From contig NC_081409.1 of the NCBI RefSeq assembly GCF_030272615.1, forward strand, positions 912,236,340 to 912,300,339: a DNA stretch of 64,000 nt. Direction: 5' to 3'. This DNA comes from Cryptomeria japonica (lineage: Eukaryota > Streptophyta > Pinopsida > Cupressales > Cupressaceae). Shown here piece by piece: positions 12,801 through 24,985 of this stretch. The notes under the pieces were generated by a model. That model did not search any database. It had not been told where the DNA came from and saw nothing but the letters and a program-made list of their open reading frames with translations. Every line of letters starts with the position of its first letter. The stretch's first letter is position 1. Position numbers and translations under genes: made by a program.

Positions 12801-13069
12801 GCACATTCAATCATCAACTCGTGACATTTGACTGCAGGAGGGAAGCCTGCAACCTTGATGATGCCACTCTCAATTATCTTCTTGGCTACGGGTGACGGCT
12901 TGCCGATGTAGGGTGCTTCTCGAAACTTCTTCACATTGATATTTCCTAGATTGGTGTCTCCGATATTGCTCCATTTGGACACGATCCTGGTCTCCAAATC
13001 ATCATTCTTTTGATCTTCTTTGATGAGAGCCTGTCGGGTAGTGGATCCACTGGCCTTGGGGGTCATCAT
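9881..13069 (-). pseudogene. Family B ORF, copy 2 (longest copy, over 1000 codons)
   Basis: The start is the ATG at 13069. The frame is broken by TGA near 12797 (Arg in copy 1), a small deletion near 12170 that removes the LQGG part of the conserved block, several stops around 11660-11770, and a frameshift near 10560. The order is: N-terminus with NIGDTNLGNINV, the conserved core with YGAWFIQFPKFTYIR, a basic/acidic charged region with PSKKKQK, an acidic linker, a helical segment (EEATDLVRALNDKLKDEMET) that looks like a coiled coil, and a further helical C-terminal region to the Gypsy LTR edge. The total length exceeds 1000 residues. No catalytic motif known to me is present. Confidence 0.75.
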
Positions 13070-13570
13070 TTGATACCTACAAAAAAGAGGTTTAAGTTAG
13101 GTTTAAGTATAATACCTCAGGATAGGAGATTTGAGACCTTTCAAAGAAATGATTAGATTTCAATTTGAAAATAGAGTGATAAACCCTTAAAATTGTGAAT
13201 TTTCAAATTGATAATACTTATGAATCAAATCAGATTATTGAAGACTTAACCTCACAAAGGATTGATATAGAAAATTGAATCAAATCTTCAAGATGCTTTC
13301 AAAAATCTGATTGTACATACCTTCTCCTTGATTTCTAGCTATCAACTTGAAAAGATGGATAAAGAAAAATGAAGATTTGCTGGACGAAAGGTCTTTGATC
13401 TGAATTTCGGGTTCTCCCTTGATGATTTTAGCCTTCAATCAGCCTTTAACCAGTCTTCCTCAACCAGAAATTCGCCTAAACCTGCTGTAATTCACTCCTC
13501 TAATTCTGCTCTTCAAATTCGCATAGGAAAGAATACAAATGAAAGATTAAAGATTTCAAAATTCACCTTC

Positions 13571-13579
13571 CTTTATAGG
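13571..13579 (-). promoter_or_regulatory. TATA box of family B LTR, copy 2
   Basis: CCTATAAAG on the minus strand, aligned with the copy 1 box at 2632-2639 by the shared GGGCG stretch beside it. Confidence 0.45.
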
Positions 13580-14155
13580 GCGCTCTCATCATTTTACCAA
13601 AAGGCCGACTTCATAAATGAGTAAAAAAATAAAATAAAATCACCTCAAGGCATGGCCGCCTTAGCAATAAAGCAAAAAAAATGTTTTTGGGCGCCAAAGA
13701 GTAGATTTTTCCTTTTTAAATTAATTTCAAAGCCCAAAGGTCAATTTGGCCAATTTTAACAATTGCTTAGTCAAGGCATATTTGCATTATTTATCAAACA
13801 TAAGGCTTAACGAGTGATTTAAGATAAGAAAAATGTGCCTTGAAGAAATTCGCTTGTGGATTCTTTAAAGAGACAAGGCAAACCTAGAAGATGTTTAGAG
13901 TTTTTTCAAAACTTGATGAAGGCACATTTTCTTCATAGTCACTAGAATGTTCATGGCATGAGAAAAGGCTTAAATCACCCCAAGGAGGCTTGCTTGAGTA
14001 TCTCACCTAGGTACATTTACTCCATCTATCAACACCCTCACAAACTTGATTTAATTCACCTCTCCTTATCACCATCATGTCTATTTGCCACTTACTTAGC
14101 TCAAAACAAGGTATTTCCAATGCCTTAAGCAAAATAGGAGGTCAAATGAGGATTT

Positions 14156-14559
14156 CGCTCTGGACCCTTTGGAAGAGTCAGGAGCCAAATTCTTCCTCTA
14201 GGCTACTTTCCATCATTTTGTCGCTTCAAACCTTCTTCCTAAGGCAAATATGCATCCGAGCCTTCCACACCATGGAGTTGAAGTTTCAAACTTGGTCAAG
14301 CCAAGGAGCAGAGAGGAAATATGAATTTCGCCTTGGACCCTTTGGAAGGGTTAGGAGGAGCGAAATTCATCCTTAAGCTCGTTTTATACTTCAAACCTCC
14401 TTTCCTTGCCTTGGATATAACTTTTCAAGACTTCTCTTATCATCTCCAAGTTGACCTACCTCTTACTTAGCCCAACAAACTTCATTTTCAATGCCTAAGG
14501 CCAAAATTGAGGGTCAAATGGAGGAATTCGCTCTGGACCTTTTGGAAGGGTCAAGAGCG
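14156..14559 (-). repeat. Three hairpins in the U3 of family B copy 2
   Basis: Units start at about 14156, 14329 and 14529 (steps of 173 and 200 bp). They match the copy 1 hairpins, with outer arms CGCTCT and AGAGCG (best at 14529) and inner arms GGACCCTT and AAGGGTC. The array is shorter and more worn than in copy 1. Confidence 0.7.
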
Positions 14560-15086
14560 AAATCCCTGATTCCAGGCCTGATTCATTTTGGAATTAACTT
14601 GACATTGCCCTGGACACAACCCTTGGTGCATATCCTTCCACATCCTTGCCAATTTGCTCAACAATTCCTGAAATCGCCTCCTGAATCTTCCCTTGGCCAC
14701 TGACTATGCCTAATCGACTCTGACTTGGAGGAAAACAGGACTTTGACATGAAAACCAACACTCCTGACCTACCCTGACCTGAGACTTTTATCTCTTTTGC
14801 ACAATTTATCCATCTTCAATCTCCTGAAAGGTAAAACTCCTCTAAGACAACCCTAGGGTTCAAGGCAGACAACATATGACTTCCCAAATCCAGGCTACAC
14901 TCAGCTTTGAAAGAAACCCTAGGATGTGCTCTTCGAGAGAAACCCTAATCTACCCAGCCCAGGCGAACACTAACTCACTCAAAACACCCAGCAAGCAAAG
15001 AAAAAAACCAGCTAAGGGAAAGCAAAACCCAAGAAAAAGAGGGGTATCCCCATCCTGATGGGGCGATGTGTGAAATGGTCACAACA

Positions 15087-18000
15087 AGAAGGTCATCCAA
15101 TTTCCCGATGTTGGAAACGATTAGAGGCTTTGGAGGAAGCTATGCAGCAGCATCATATTTCTTCTCCTCAGCCTCCATCTTCCTCTTCTACAAGGAAAGG
15201 ACATGCTCTTTCTGCACGAGCTCTTACTTCTACATCCACTTGGATTATTGATTCAGGGGCTTCTCACCACATGACACACTCACAGCAGCTTGTTACCTCA
15301 CTTGCTCACAGTAATACTTTACAGATTGCAGTTGGTGACTCAGTACAACTTTCAGTTTCAGGTTCAGGTTTTGTTCCATTGACAGGGGGTTGTTTTCAGG
15401 ATGTTCTTCTGGTTCCTGACATTTCGACGAACCTCCTCTCTGTTTATCAGATTTGTCATTCTGGCTCTGGTAAAACAATTGAGTTCTCACCACATGATGT
15501 GGTTATTAGAGAGCTCCATGATCCTGATTTGGTTGGGGCTACTGGCAGTGTTGATCCTGATTCTCGGTTATACCGGTTTGATGGCTTTGAGAGTCCAAAT
15601 GATTCAAGTGTTTCTCTTGTAGCACATGCAGATTCAGTGAGCAGACTTTGGCATGAGCGTTTTGGCCATGTCAATTACAGATACTTACAATAGATGAGCA
15701 CGCAGGCACTTGTGATTGGGCTCCCTCAGATATCCTGTACTGATGGTGTATGTCGAGGTTGTGCACTTGGCAAGCATCACCGTGATCCTTTTCCTACAGG
15801 CAAAGCCACACGTGCTAAGGCACCCTTGGATTTGATACACAGTGATCTTATGTCATTTTCGACTCCATCTTTTTCGAGGTCCAAGTATGTGCTCACATTC
15901 ATTGATGACTTCTCTAGACGTACATGGGTGTGCTTTCTTAAGTACAACTCTGATGTCTTTGTGTTTGAGTCTTTAAGACATTTGTTGAGAAGCAGTATGG
16001 TCTTTCTATCAGGAGGATACACACAGATAATGGTAAGAGAATATGTGAATTAGGCTTTTACAGATTTTTGCACAGAGCATGGTTTGCAGCATCAATTATC
16101 AGTTCCTCAGACTCCTCAGTAGAATGGTGTTGCTAAGAGAAAAAATAGAACACTACGGGAGATGGCCAATTGTATGCTTCAGTCACGTTCTATGCAGCCT
16201 GCCTTTCGAGTTGAGGCAGTTAATTGTGCCACTCGTATTCAAAATTGGATGCCTCATAAGGCATTGCGCCAGATTACTCCTGAGGAGGCTTGGTCCCATG
16301 TCAAGCCTGATGTTTCTTCATTCCGAGTTTTTGATAGTGAGGCTTGGGCATTTATTCCAGATGCTCAGAGGAAATCCATGGAGAGGAAGAGCCGACCACT
16401 CATTTTTGTTGGCTACTGTGAGGATGTTAAGGCGTACAGGTTATTTGATCCTGATTCCCGATAGGTCCTGTTTAGGCAGGATGTCCAGTTTGATGAGCGC
16501 CTTCCTCAGATGGATTCTCCATCACCAGCTTCTCCCTCACTGCCTCCTCCTCCCTCTTCATCTTTTGAGGATTCCTTATTCTTTGAGGATGGTCCACCAT
16601 CCCCACCACCACCACCACCCATAGCTCAGCCTTTGCCCAAGTGGGCCCGGTTTACAGTTGATGCTGCTGGTCCTATGGCAGGTGATCCTTCTGACACTTG
16701 TAGTACTCGTGCACAGACACCTTGTTCTATTCTTCTGATTCATGCCATTTCGGATGATCCTCGGAAATTTTCAAAGGCGACAGGTCACCCAGAGTGGGAT
16801 AGGGGCATGGATGAAGAGTATTCTTCTTTGATGAAGAATCATACTTGGGATCTTTGTACTCTTCTGAAAGGACGAAAGTTGGTTCGATGCAAGTGGGTGT
16901 ATCGTACCAAGTATGTTGCAGATGGTTCTATTAATAAGTATAAGGCTCGTCTTGTTGCGAAGGGGTTTTCTCAGGTGGAGGGTATTGATTACTCCGAGAC
17001 CTTTGCTCCTGTCGCTAAGATGAACTCTATTTGCTTTGTACTTTCTCTTGCAACTTCACAGGGCTGGACAGTTTTTCAAATGGATGTGAAGAGTGCCTTC
17101 TTGCATGGAGACCATCATGAGGAGATCTATATGGAGCAGCCTCAGGGATTTGTGCAGGATTCCTCTTTGGTTTGCAGACTTCAACGTTCATTATATGGTC
17201 TCAAACAGGCTCCTCAAGCCTGGTATGAGAAGATGGACTCTTTCTTGCTCTCCACACTCTTCACAAGTTGTCATTCCGATCCCACAGTATATATTCAACG
17301 TCAGGGGGATGATATAGTTATCCTTGTGCTCTATGTTGATGATCTTATCATTACCGGTAGCTCGTCCTCCTTGATTCAAGATATTCAGAGAGCCTTGATG
17401 GAGCAGTTTGTGATGACAGATCATGGCCTTCTACACTATTTTTTGGGCCTACAGGTTATTTAGTCTTCTGATGGAATTTCCATACTTCAGTAGAAGTATG
17501 CTCTTGATATGCTTCACAGATTTGACATGCTTACTTGCAAGCCTGCACCCACACCTTTTCAGTCAGGTATTGTTTTGTCTGCCACTTGTTCTATACCTTC
17601 CGTGTATCCTACCTTATACTTCAGGATCCCCTCACATTGTTGGCTTCACTGACTCAGATTGGGCTGGTGATGCTCATGATCGGAAGTCTACTTCTGGCTT
17701 TGTTTTTTGTCTTGGTTCTAGCCCCATCACATGGTCTTGCAAGAAGCAGTCTACTATTGCATTATCATCTACAGAGGCTGAGTACCGAACAGCGGTGTTA
17801 GCTAGTCAGGAGGTTTTATGGCTTCGACAGTTGATGACTAAGTTTGGGTTCCCTCCTGATAGTCCCACTATTCTTTGGTGTGACAATCAGAGTACCATTC
17901 ACATTTCCCTCAACCCAGTGGAGCACTAGAGGACTAAACACATTGATCTTCACATGCACTTCATCAGACAGTTGATTCAGGATGGCTTTCTCATATTGGA

Positions 18001-18121
18001 GTACATTCCTACAAAGGACCAGGTTGCTAACATCTTCACTAAACCTTTTGCATCTCCACGCTACCTTCAATTGCGCTCTATGCTTGGGGTGAAGGAAGTT
18101 GTCCTTGGGGGGTCTCGTTGA
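15087..18121 (+). pseudogene. Copia-1 gag C-terminus, protease, integrase, RT and RNase H
   Basis: In order: half a zinc knuckle, protease (IIDSGASHHMT), integrase HHCC zinc region (HERFGH ... CRGCALGKHH) and core, RT (ARLVAKGFSQVEGIDYSETF, catalytic LYVDDLIITG) and RNase H (DSDWAGD, STEAEY, CDNQS), ending near 18121. Seven in-frame stops are all TAG at likely glutamine positions (15691, 16051, 16120, 16462, 17461, 17491, 17927). There is a frameshift in integrase near 15980-16040 and an internal deletion of roughly 200 bp near 17620, between the RT end and RNase H. Confidence 0.92.
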
Positions 18122-18340
18122 GGCCTTCCTTCCTTCATCTTTTTTTAGCATGCTTTTCCCATCTCTTTTTGGAGTAGAGTTTTTTTCCATGTGGTTTTCT
18201 CTATTTCTCCGGTTCATAGAGATTTGGTTGTGATTGGGTACCTCATCAAGCCTTGTTGTCGGGACCCAAATTTCCCTTCTTCATGTAGTTGCTTTTTGCT
18301 TTCATGCATTTAGTTTTTTAGCTACTCCCTAAGTTCACCT

Positions 18341-18350
18341 TAAGGGGGGG
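18341..18350 (+). other. Polypurine tract of copia-1
   Basis: TAAGGGGGGG lies directly before the 3' LTR, where plus-strand DNA synthesis is primed. Confidence 0.8.
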
Positions 18351-18677
18351 TGTTAGAGTTATCTTGTATTTGCTAATAATTATTTATTTAATTATTAGTC
18401 TATTATAATCTATGCTTAAGCTAAACTTAGGCATTTAATAATATGGTAGGAATTAAATACACTTTATCCCTTTAGGGTTTCTTTAGGGTTGCACATCTTT
18501 AGGGTTTCATATTCTCCTTTCATAAGGATTGTATTGTAATTTTCTGTTATATTCCCTCTCTGAATGAAAAACTTTTTCTTCAAAGCCATTATTCTGTCTC
18601 CAATCTTCTCTTGTGACAGGTATTTTTCGTGCAGGTGCTCTTGGGATCTCAGAAGTTGTATTTTCTCAACCTCTTCA
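18351..18677 (+). repeat. 3' LTR of copia-1
   Basis: Begins TGTTAGAG and ends CTCTTCA, followed by the target duplication CAGAC at 18678-18682. It is the partner of 5119-5460. Confidence 0.95.
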
Positions 18678-18682
18678 CAGAC

Positions 18683-21600
18683 TATAGGCAATGTATTGCA
18701 TAGCTTTTACATTAATGACAACATTGATAAGAGGCATTTTTTCTGTGTGGGGAAGAGTTTTCTGCAGTTACGAGAAGATCAACATGATTCTGAAAAGTGG
18801 TTGTCTTTGGGAAGTTATGTAGAATAGTAGCAAGTTCATGTTTGCCTTTTGCAGCAGCCAGTGTGTTATTTTATGTGCTTATACTGAAGTCTAAACAAAA
18901 GCACAACTAATATTACTTTGCTTCTGGATTTTAATGTGTATGATTTTTTGTTTGCATCGACATTTCGGATTACACTCTATGATCCATCATCAGGATGAGA
19001 GAGCTATACGAGAAAAATGGCTGAATTGTAGACCAAGACAAGTTACGAGGGGGGGGTTGAGGGGAGAGGGTGTCACAAGGTTCAAAGAAGGTGAAAAAGA
19101 ACCAAGACAAGAAGTCAGAAAATTATAAAGAGACGAGAAAATAAACAAAGGTGAAAAAAGAAAAAGGGTGATCTAAAGATTAGGAGTAAGGAAAAATAAT
19201 AAAATAATAAAAAATTAAAAAGGAAAGGAATAGTTATAGCTATACTAAATTGAAGACTTTCATGCTCAAAATGGACATGCAGCAGTGCCTGTCTTATTTA
19301 AAGGGCAGATAAGAAATTGAAACTCACATTTTCTCAAGTCATTAAGAGCTTTCTTTGAATTGTGCCTCGCATAAACCTTCACAGGCTTGATGGAGCAGTG
19401 GCTATGTTGGTAATGCTCAGCTTGACAATTCAGCAGAACAAGTACTTTGTCGCAGAACAAAGAAATCTCTTGAATAGTAGTAAAGGAATTTTCATTATTT
19501 TGATGCATTCATTATGATGAATAATTCATTTTTGCAGCCATTATCTTAATCTCAGATTGTTGATTTTAGAAAAATTAGGTTGTGAGTTATGATTTTCAAC
19601 CTTGTATAGCTGCAATCATGCTCAATTTGATGTCATAGATTCAAAAGAAAATGTTGATAAGTTATTATTGTTGAAAGGGATGATCCTACAAACCAACATT
19701 GATGATTTTTAAAAAGTATTTTCAGCTGATAGAGTGTTCAAACTTCTAATATTTGCTAAAAGACTTCATAAATACTGCAGTAGTTCTGCTTACAGGGTGC
19801 TGATTTGTAAAAAATCAGATTATAAATCAAAAATGTGCCTTTCAGACCGCTCATTCATTGGGAAAGGTTGGTTTATTTTTTTAGCTGCAGATGATGTATA
19901 TTTCAACTAATCAACTTGTGTATTGAGTGGAACTTCAATCACCGAATAGCTGTCATCTCTTGTTTTCTACTGGTGTTTGAGGTTTGTTGTGATTATCATG
20001 CAAGGGTTCTCAAAGTTTATACCAAAGAGATTAGCATTAACTTCCTAGACTATATTCAGATAGGTGTAATAGAAATATGGTGAAAGCAAGAAAAATTTCA
20101 AAGACCTCATTGAATTCTTGCAAAAGACTGTTTCTCTTTAAGCAAGAGCAAAAATATGTTGCAGCAAAGAATATCAAACAAAAGAGTACACAAACCTCCA
20201 ACATTGGTCTGGGATACCGGAGTTACATTCATCTTTCAGAGTTGATCAGTTGGTTGAGACAACAATTGCTTGAGGGCAAGCAATTATGGGGAGGCAAGAC
20301 TGTAGTGTCCCCATTTATAGGAAAACTGATTCATGCACAATTAACCTTGTTTCCAAGATCTTCCAAAGGCTAATTGATGTTCTTCAAGTGTGCAGGTTCA
20401 GTGTTGCAAGGTTTTTTGTTCTTGGCAATGAACTAAGTTGATAGTATGGAGCATTATGACACTTCCAAAAGTGTTTTCTGACATCTGGGGTGTTCCCCAA
20501 ACTTCTTGGATAGCATGTCTATTTTTAATAGTCACCGAGTTGGCTCCAATTATCATCCTACTGCTTCAGTTTCTTCATGGTGTAATCTGGATTGGATTCC
20601 AATGTCATTGTAGCGCTTTCAGGAACTTGGGTGAGTTATTCAGTGATTAAGCAATATTTCACTAATGTCATCTAATATTGAGAAATATTAAAAGGATAAC
20701 TTAGTGTAATAGCTCATTTGAAAGGTGATTAAGTGTTTTAAAGATGCCTAGATAAGGGGGCCTTTGCACTTGAGATATTATTGTTACATCAAAAATGTAT
20801 TTGTGAGGGGAAAAATTGAGTTATTATATTTTTAAATTGTATAATTCCCTTCAAAAAAACTATATAAGGAGGTGTTGTGGCTCATTGTCCCATTTCCGGC
20901 ATGGAAGGAGTTTTGCCCTTGCATATGTTGTTGATTTGATGCCATCATGTTTTCGAATTGAACCTAAAGTTCTTCCATAATCTTCAAAGGACGAAAACCC
21001 TTTCAGATTTCTAGTTTAGGATTTGAAAGATAATCCTTAGCTGGATAGGGTGCAATTTCATCAAGGAAACACCATTGGACTTCAAGCACAGCTTTCAAGT
21101 TTGAATTTCATAATAGAGGTATTTGATGTTTCCAAGCTTGCAAATTTTTGGGTATTATTGATGATCATTTTGCAAAGTTCTCCTTTTGTGTGATTTGACA
21201 TGACTAGCGAGGAAGTTGGCTGGCCAAACCATTCAAACCCCACTGTATGGTTTGGTTGCAGATATAAGGGTTTGATAAACAATACTTTTTTTTTAGAGAG
21301 CCCATAATCATCACCGCAGGCATTACATTAAGGAGTGCATTTGAAGAGAAGTGAGAACTGGTCGTACCATGAAGCTTCATGTTCAGCCGTACAAGCAAGA
21401 AAGGCATGGGAAGAAGGGGGAGCGTTGAGCATTTGAGATGATTATCACTTGTGTGGGGGTCACCTAGGTCTTGATTATATTCCCCATTCCTCATTTGGGT
21501 GGAGAAGTCACCTTTGGTGGTGTTTGTCCCCCTTTCTTGGCTGTTGCACCTGTCATTCAAACAAGCCATTTAAATGTTTCAATTCCTAGAAATACTGATT

Positions 21601-21831
21601 TTAATATCAGACAAATATGTCCGTTTTTCTCTTCATGTTTGGTACATTTTGAAGTCTTTTATGGAGTGTTGCATGTTGAGTTCAGTTTGGTGAAGTGTAT
21701 CTTGTTTTGGAGTGAGCCGCTAGGCATAAATCACCCACTTTTCCTTGTCATTTTGAGGTTGTTTGGTAGTGTTGGGTGTGTGTGAAGTTGTTAGACAACC
21801 TTGGGAGGTGTTCTTTGCTGGTTTGGAGTTG
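18683..21831. other. Unrecognised stretch, no supported gene
   Basis: AT-rich DNA with only short ORFs. One (20077-20373, plus, about 98 codons) is open but resembles nothing I know. A purine-rich tract lies at 19040-19240. I looked on the minus strand for a third polymerase lambda exon (a YQWLEDS-like motif) and did not find one. Confidence 0.5.
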
Positions 21832-22056
21832 TTAGACATCATTGTACACCCAATTGCAGCCAATGAGTTTCTTCCCCAGTGGAAGATCTAAGAGATCCCA
21901 ACTCTTATTTTTCATACAACTCTCATGTTCAATTGCCATGGCCTCACCCCATTGAGGTTTTCGTTTTGCCTTCTCAAACACATGTAGCCCATAAATTCCC
22001 TGAATATCAACCATCAAAGCAAAGTTCACCATGTTCTTCTTGTTCTTGCTTCTCAA
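21832..22056 (-). pseudogene. Copia RT fragment
   Basis: About 70 residues matching the start of a Copia reverse transcriptase: PQWGEAMAIEHESCMKNKSW followed by GKKLIGCNWVY. The match ends abruptly at about 21832 and there are no flanking LTRs. It is a stray, older remnant unlike copia-1 and copia-2 in sequence. Confidence 0.75.
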
Positions 22057-23503
22057 TGATTATCCCTCAACCATTTCATTAACACATTGCCAATGGTGCT
22101 TTGCCACCACTTTGGTGTCTTCTTACGATTTTCTTCATCCAAATGAGTGTTGTCAACATAGCTTGAGCTACATGTGCTTGTGTCGTGCATTTAGATTAAT
22201 TGTTTTATCCTTCAATATTTGAAATCTCATTCGCTAGGCGCAACGATTAACAATCTAGGGCATGCATTCAAGACAAAAACATAGACACGTAATCATTTTC
22301 ATTTATTAAAAAACCCCTCAATGAATATTGTAAAGTGCACATATATCATATACGTATACCTTCTCTGTATTTTTTTGTCTAGGGTTAGTTTAACTTAGGT
22401 TTGAGTTCAGTTTACATCTTAGGCAGCTTCTCCTCCAAATTTGAAAGGAGGTTTCCTCTCACACACTATTCTATTTTATGTTGTCTTGCAAAAAACAAAT
22501 TAAAATTCTAACAAGCATAGTCTGAAAATGTCATCAATAGTCTAGAAATCCTTCTTGAAGCGAACTTGACACCTAGCCCTCAAATTTGTATCCTCCAAAC
22601 AAATTAACAAAGTAACATACCCAATTCTGTGGCATAGAGTTTCGTAAATATATGCCCAATCATATAGTTGTCTTGTAGTTATTTGGCTTAGAGCAATCTC
22701 GTTGTCTTGTAGTTATTTGGCTTAGAGCAATCTCCAATCCAAATAACTAACCAAGTAGAAGGAAACCCAAAATGCACAACCTTGTTGAAACTTTGAAATG
22801 GGGTAAGCAAATGAATCCACGCCATTTTTGAGAAATTCACCTTGAAACCCCTTGCAATAAGCTGCTTTGCCAGAGTAAAGCTTCAAAATAACTCTCTAAA
22901 CACAACCTGTAGAAAAGAAGTGACAGGGGAGAGAAGCACTCCATTTTGATTAGAATAAAAACTCAGTAATTACTATTACAATTATTTATTTGTCATCAAA
23001 GGATTTTATCTAAGTGAGAATTTATTTTCACATGTATTTTTATTTATAAAGCAACCCCATATGAACCAAGTAGAGAACACCTATGTCAAACATACATTGA
23101 AATGCTAGAAAGAAAATATTTCAATCTGGATTGTATAGACGATCAACAAATAGGGATCAACAAGAAAAAGCAAATCTACGTAAAAATTTGGTAATTAATT
23201 TACGGGGTTGAATTCTTAAGATTTGTTAGCATAGCCTAAATAATGGATTAAAAGAAACAGTCAAGATGTGTCCAAACTGTCAAGCGACATACATTTTTTT
23301 GAGAACCATACATATAAGTGAGAGATGTATGCCTAACAATGATGTATTCGAGGAGTATTCTTGTATCAAAATATCTTGTTATTTCAATATAAAATATTTT
23401 ATCCAGGTTTGAAGCTTGATAAACTTCAAAAAGTAAAGTTGTATTCTCTGGACTAAAGCATGAAACTATAACAAATGCAAAAAATTATGAACAGATAGCA
23501 CAC
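22057..23503. other. Unrecognised stretch next to exon 2
   Basis: AT-rich, without a supported gene. 22360-22500 loosely resembles a worn Copia LTR, but I could not define ends. It contains the short tandem duplication at 22667-22734. Confidence 0.4.
22667..22734. repeat. Exact 34-bp tandem duplication
   Basis: The unit beginning GTTGTCTTGTAGTTATTTGG at 22667 is repeated without change at 22701. Confidence 0.9.
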
Positions 23504-23641
23504 CCGTTTTAATTTTTTGAGTCGTTCAGGACCAATTTTTCCTGCTAGAGCCTTTGAATTTGCAGCAAATATATGTGTTACTTTCCTGGAAATACGATCT
23601 TCAATTTCAGCACCCAATTGTTGCAACTTTTGCTTCCAAAT
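23504..23641 (-). CDS. POLL: DNA polymerase lambda-like gene, exon 2 (BRCT domain)
   Basis: 46 codons starting IWKQKLQQLGAEIEDRISRK and ending ERLKKLKR. The minus strand shows ATACAG just before the exon (acceptor) and GTGTGC just after (donor), both in phase 0. Exon 1 at 39205-39288 ends in phase 0 with RRMQ, and the joined reading RRMQ-IWKQKL matches, from memory, the QIWKQKL stretch of the BRCT domain of plant polymerase lambda, a family X polymerase used in base-excision and end-joining repair. The frame is open and undamaged, unlike all the transposons around it. The catalytic part of the enzyme would lie beyond base 1. Another plant BRCT protein is possible. Confidence 0.8.
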
Positions 23642-24164
23642 CTGTATATCAGCAACATGCATCAGTTTTGCTGTAAAGGTGCATCCTTACAGCTAGCTCT
23701 AAGAGCATGGATGAATGCTGAGTTTTCAATTTCAATTATCACAGTTTGCAATTGTTACTACAGAAAACAAAAATCCTAAAGCAAAAACAAGAAAAGTCTA
23801 CGGGCTTCCAAGTGTATCTAAATATGAAAATTTTGCACAAAAGGATGTAGTAGGAAACAAATGTGAAACAATACTAAACTAATTTCCATGTTTGAGCAAG
23901 CAGGTCCCACAGCAAAAAACAGCAGCGATAATTCAGAGTTACCCTCAAACTAATTGAATTAATTGAAGTATGCTAATATGCACTGTCTCGATACCATTAA
24001 AAAACAAGCATTCGAATATAGATTTCATAACCATAAAAAAAATTAACACATTAACACCTCCCACAATGTTTTCTTAAAAACACATAAGAAAACAACTCTT
24101 CAGAAGTACCTATTAACATGTCTAAAATTGCGAAACTTATGACTTCATCCGGCCAACGCAGAAT

Positions 24165-24985
24165 AGAAATACTAAGAATCCTATCCTCTCTTGAGATAAG
24201 GAAATCCCTAATGTTGTGTGAATTTGATCAATGGGGATGACCTCAATGTTTTGGTTGTCAGGTCTTGACTGCAGGATAGCTTAGTGGTTGATGTGTTTTG
24301 CTGGAAACACAAAAGGGGACTCACGGTTAGACGGAATTGGTTTCGTACAGGTTCCCTAAAATTTATAGTCCTATATCATCTGATTTTGCGTCTGATTGAT
24401 GCTATTTCAGCTTGACTTGAGGGTTTCTTTAATGAAAAAAGGGCAAAAGGAGAGAGGGATAAAGAGTGAATAAGAATAGCTAACTAATTCTAACTAAGAC
24501 AGCATATTTCAACACATAGACAGAAATCTCAAAATAACTAGAAATTACTTCACCGGCTAATTAGCACAACTAGGTAAAAACCAGTGCGATCATCTAAGGA
24601 TTTCGAATTTTCAAGTTTATTAGATATGAATGATAGATTCTTACACCTATTTATCCAAATCTAACAACCGAACTTAGCACAAAAGGGGTTCAGACTAACC
24701 ATGCAGAGGAAACAATAATCAACAATTTCCTAATGGTATGAACCAAGATTTTCCATCAAATATATGCATAAATAACTGTCTGAAATTAAATACAGTTGCA
24801 GAAATATGAAATAAATGGAGAAGAGGACCATGCACTCACAGTAGAACAAACACAACTTTAACTTCCATTAAATCCTGTATGTATTTTGCCAGGGTTTCTG
24901 CAACAATCTTTGTTTTTTCTCCCTTTACAAAGAGGAACTAATTCCTTTATATAGAATTCTAAAAACGGATGAATGGCCAAGATTA
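24165..24985 (-). repeat. LTR fragment related to the Gypsy LTR at 8803-9880
   Basis: It shares scattered blocks in the same order with 8803-9880, for example TCCTATCCTCTCTTGAGATAA and GTGCGATCATCTAAGG on the plus strand, and a minus-strand TATA (CTATATAAAG) near 24945. It cuts copia-2 inside its RNase H region. Edges are approximate. It may be a solo LTR or the end of a truncated element. Confidence 0.5.

Larger units (their letters stand above)
9881..15086 (-). mobile_element. LTR element, family B copy 2 (truncated)
   Basis: Same organisation as copy 1: minus-strand LTR terminus at 15086, hairpins in U3, a TATA box near 13575, and the ORF from 13069 downward. The right end abuts copia-1 gag coding sequence (zinc knuckle part GHPISRCWKR), showing that B2 inserted into copia-1. 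The left end is cut by the Gypsy LTR at 9880. Confidence 0.8.
5114..18682 (+). mobile_element. Copia LTR retrotransposon (copia-1), interrupted by a nested block
   Basis: The element has a 5' LTR at 5119-5460, a primer-binding site directly after it, gag, protease, integrase, RT and RNase H on the plus strand, a polypurine tract, and a 3' LTR at 18351-18677. The 5-bp sequence CAGAC flanks both ends (5114-5118 and 18678-18682), so the two halves belong to one insertion. About 9.1 kb of other elements (5976-15086) separates the gag start from the zinc knuckle. Roughly 450 bp of gag expected between these points is missing, so the nested block was accompanied by a deletion. The two LTRs differ by about a dozen substitutions and small indels by eye. 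Confidence 0.92.

Noticed and set aside
15087-18121. All-TAG stops could mean TAG is read as glutamine (an altered code).
   Set aside because: The host exons and the other elements use normal code, copia-2 and Tat also have TAA and TGA stops, frameshifts and deletions accompany the TAGs, and CAG decay explains the pattern more simply.
18724-18827. A possible coding piece (CVGKSFLQLREDQHDSEKWL).
   Set aside because: Short, with no frame extension or splice context, and I recognise no family.
20077-20373. A 98-codon plus-strand ORF.
   Set aside because: There is no recognisable motif, neighbour or splice signal, so it is no better than chance.
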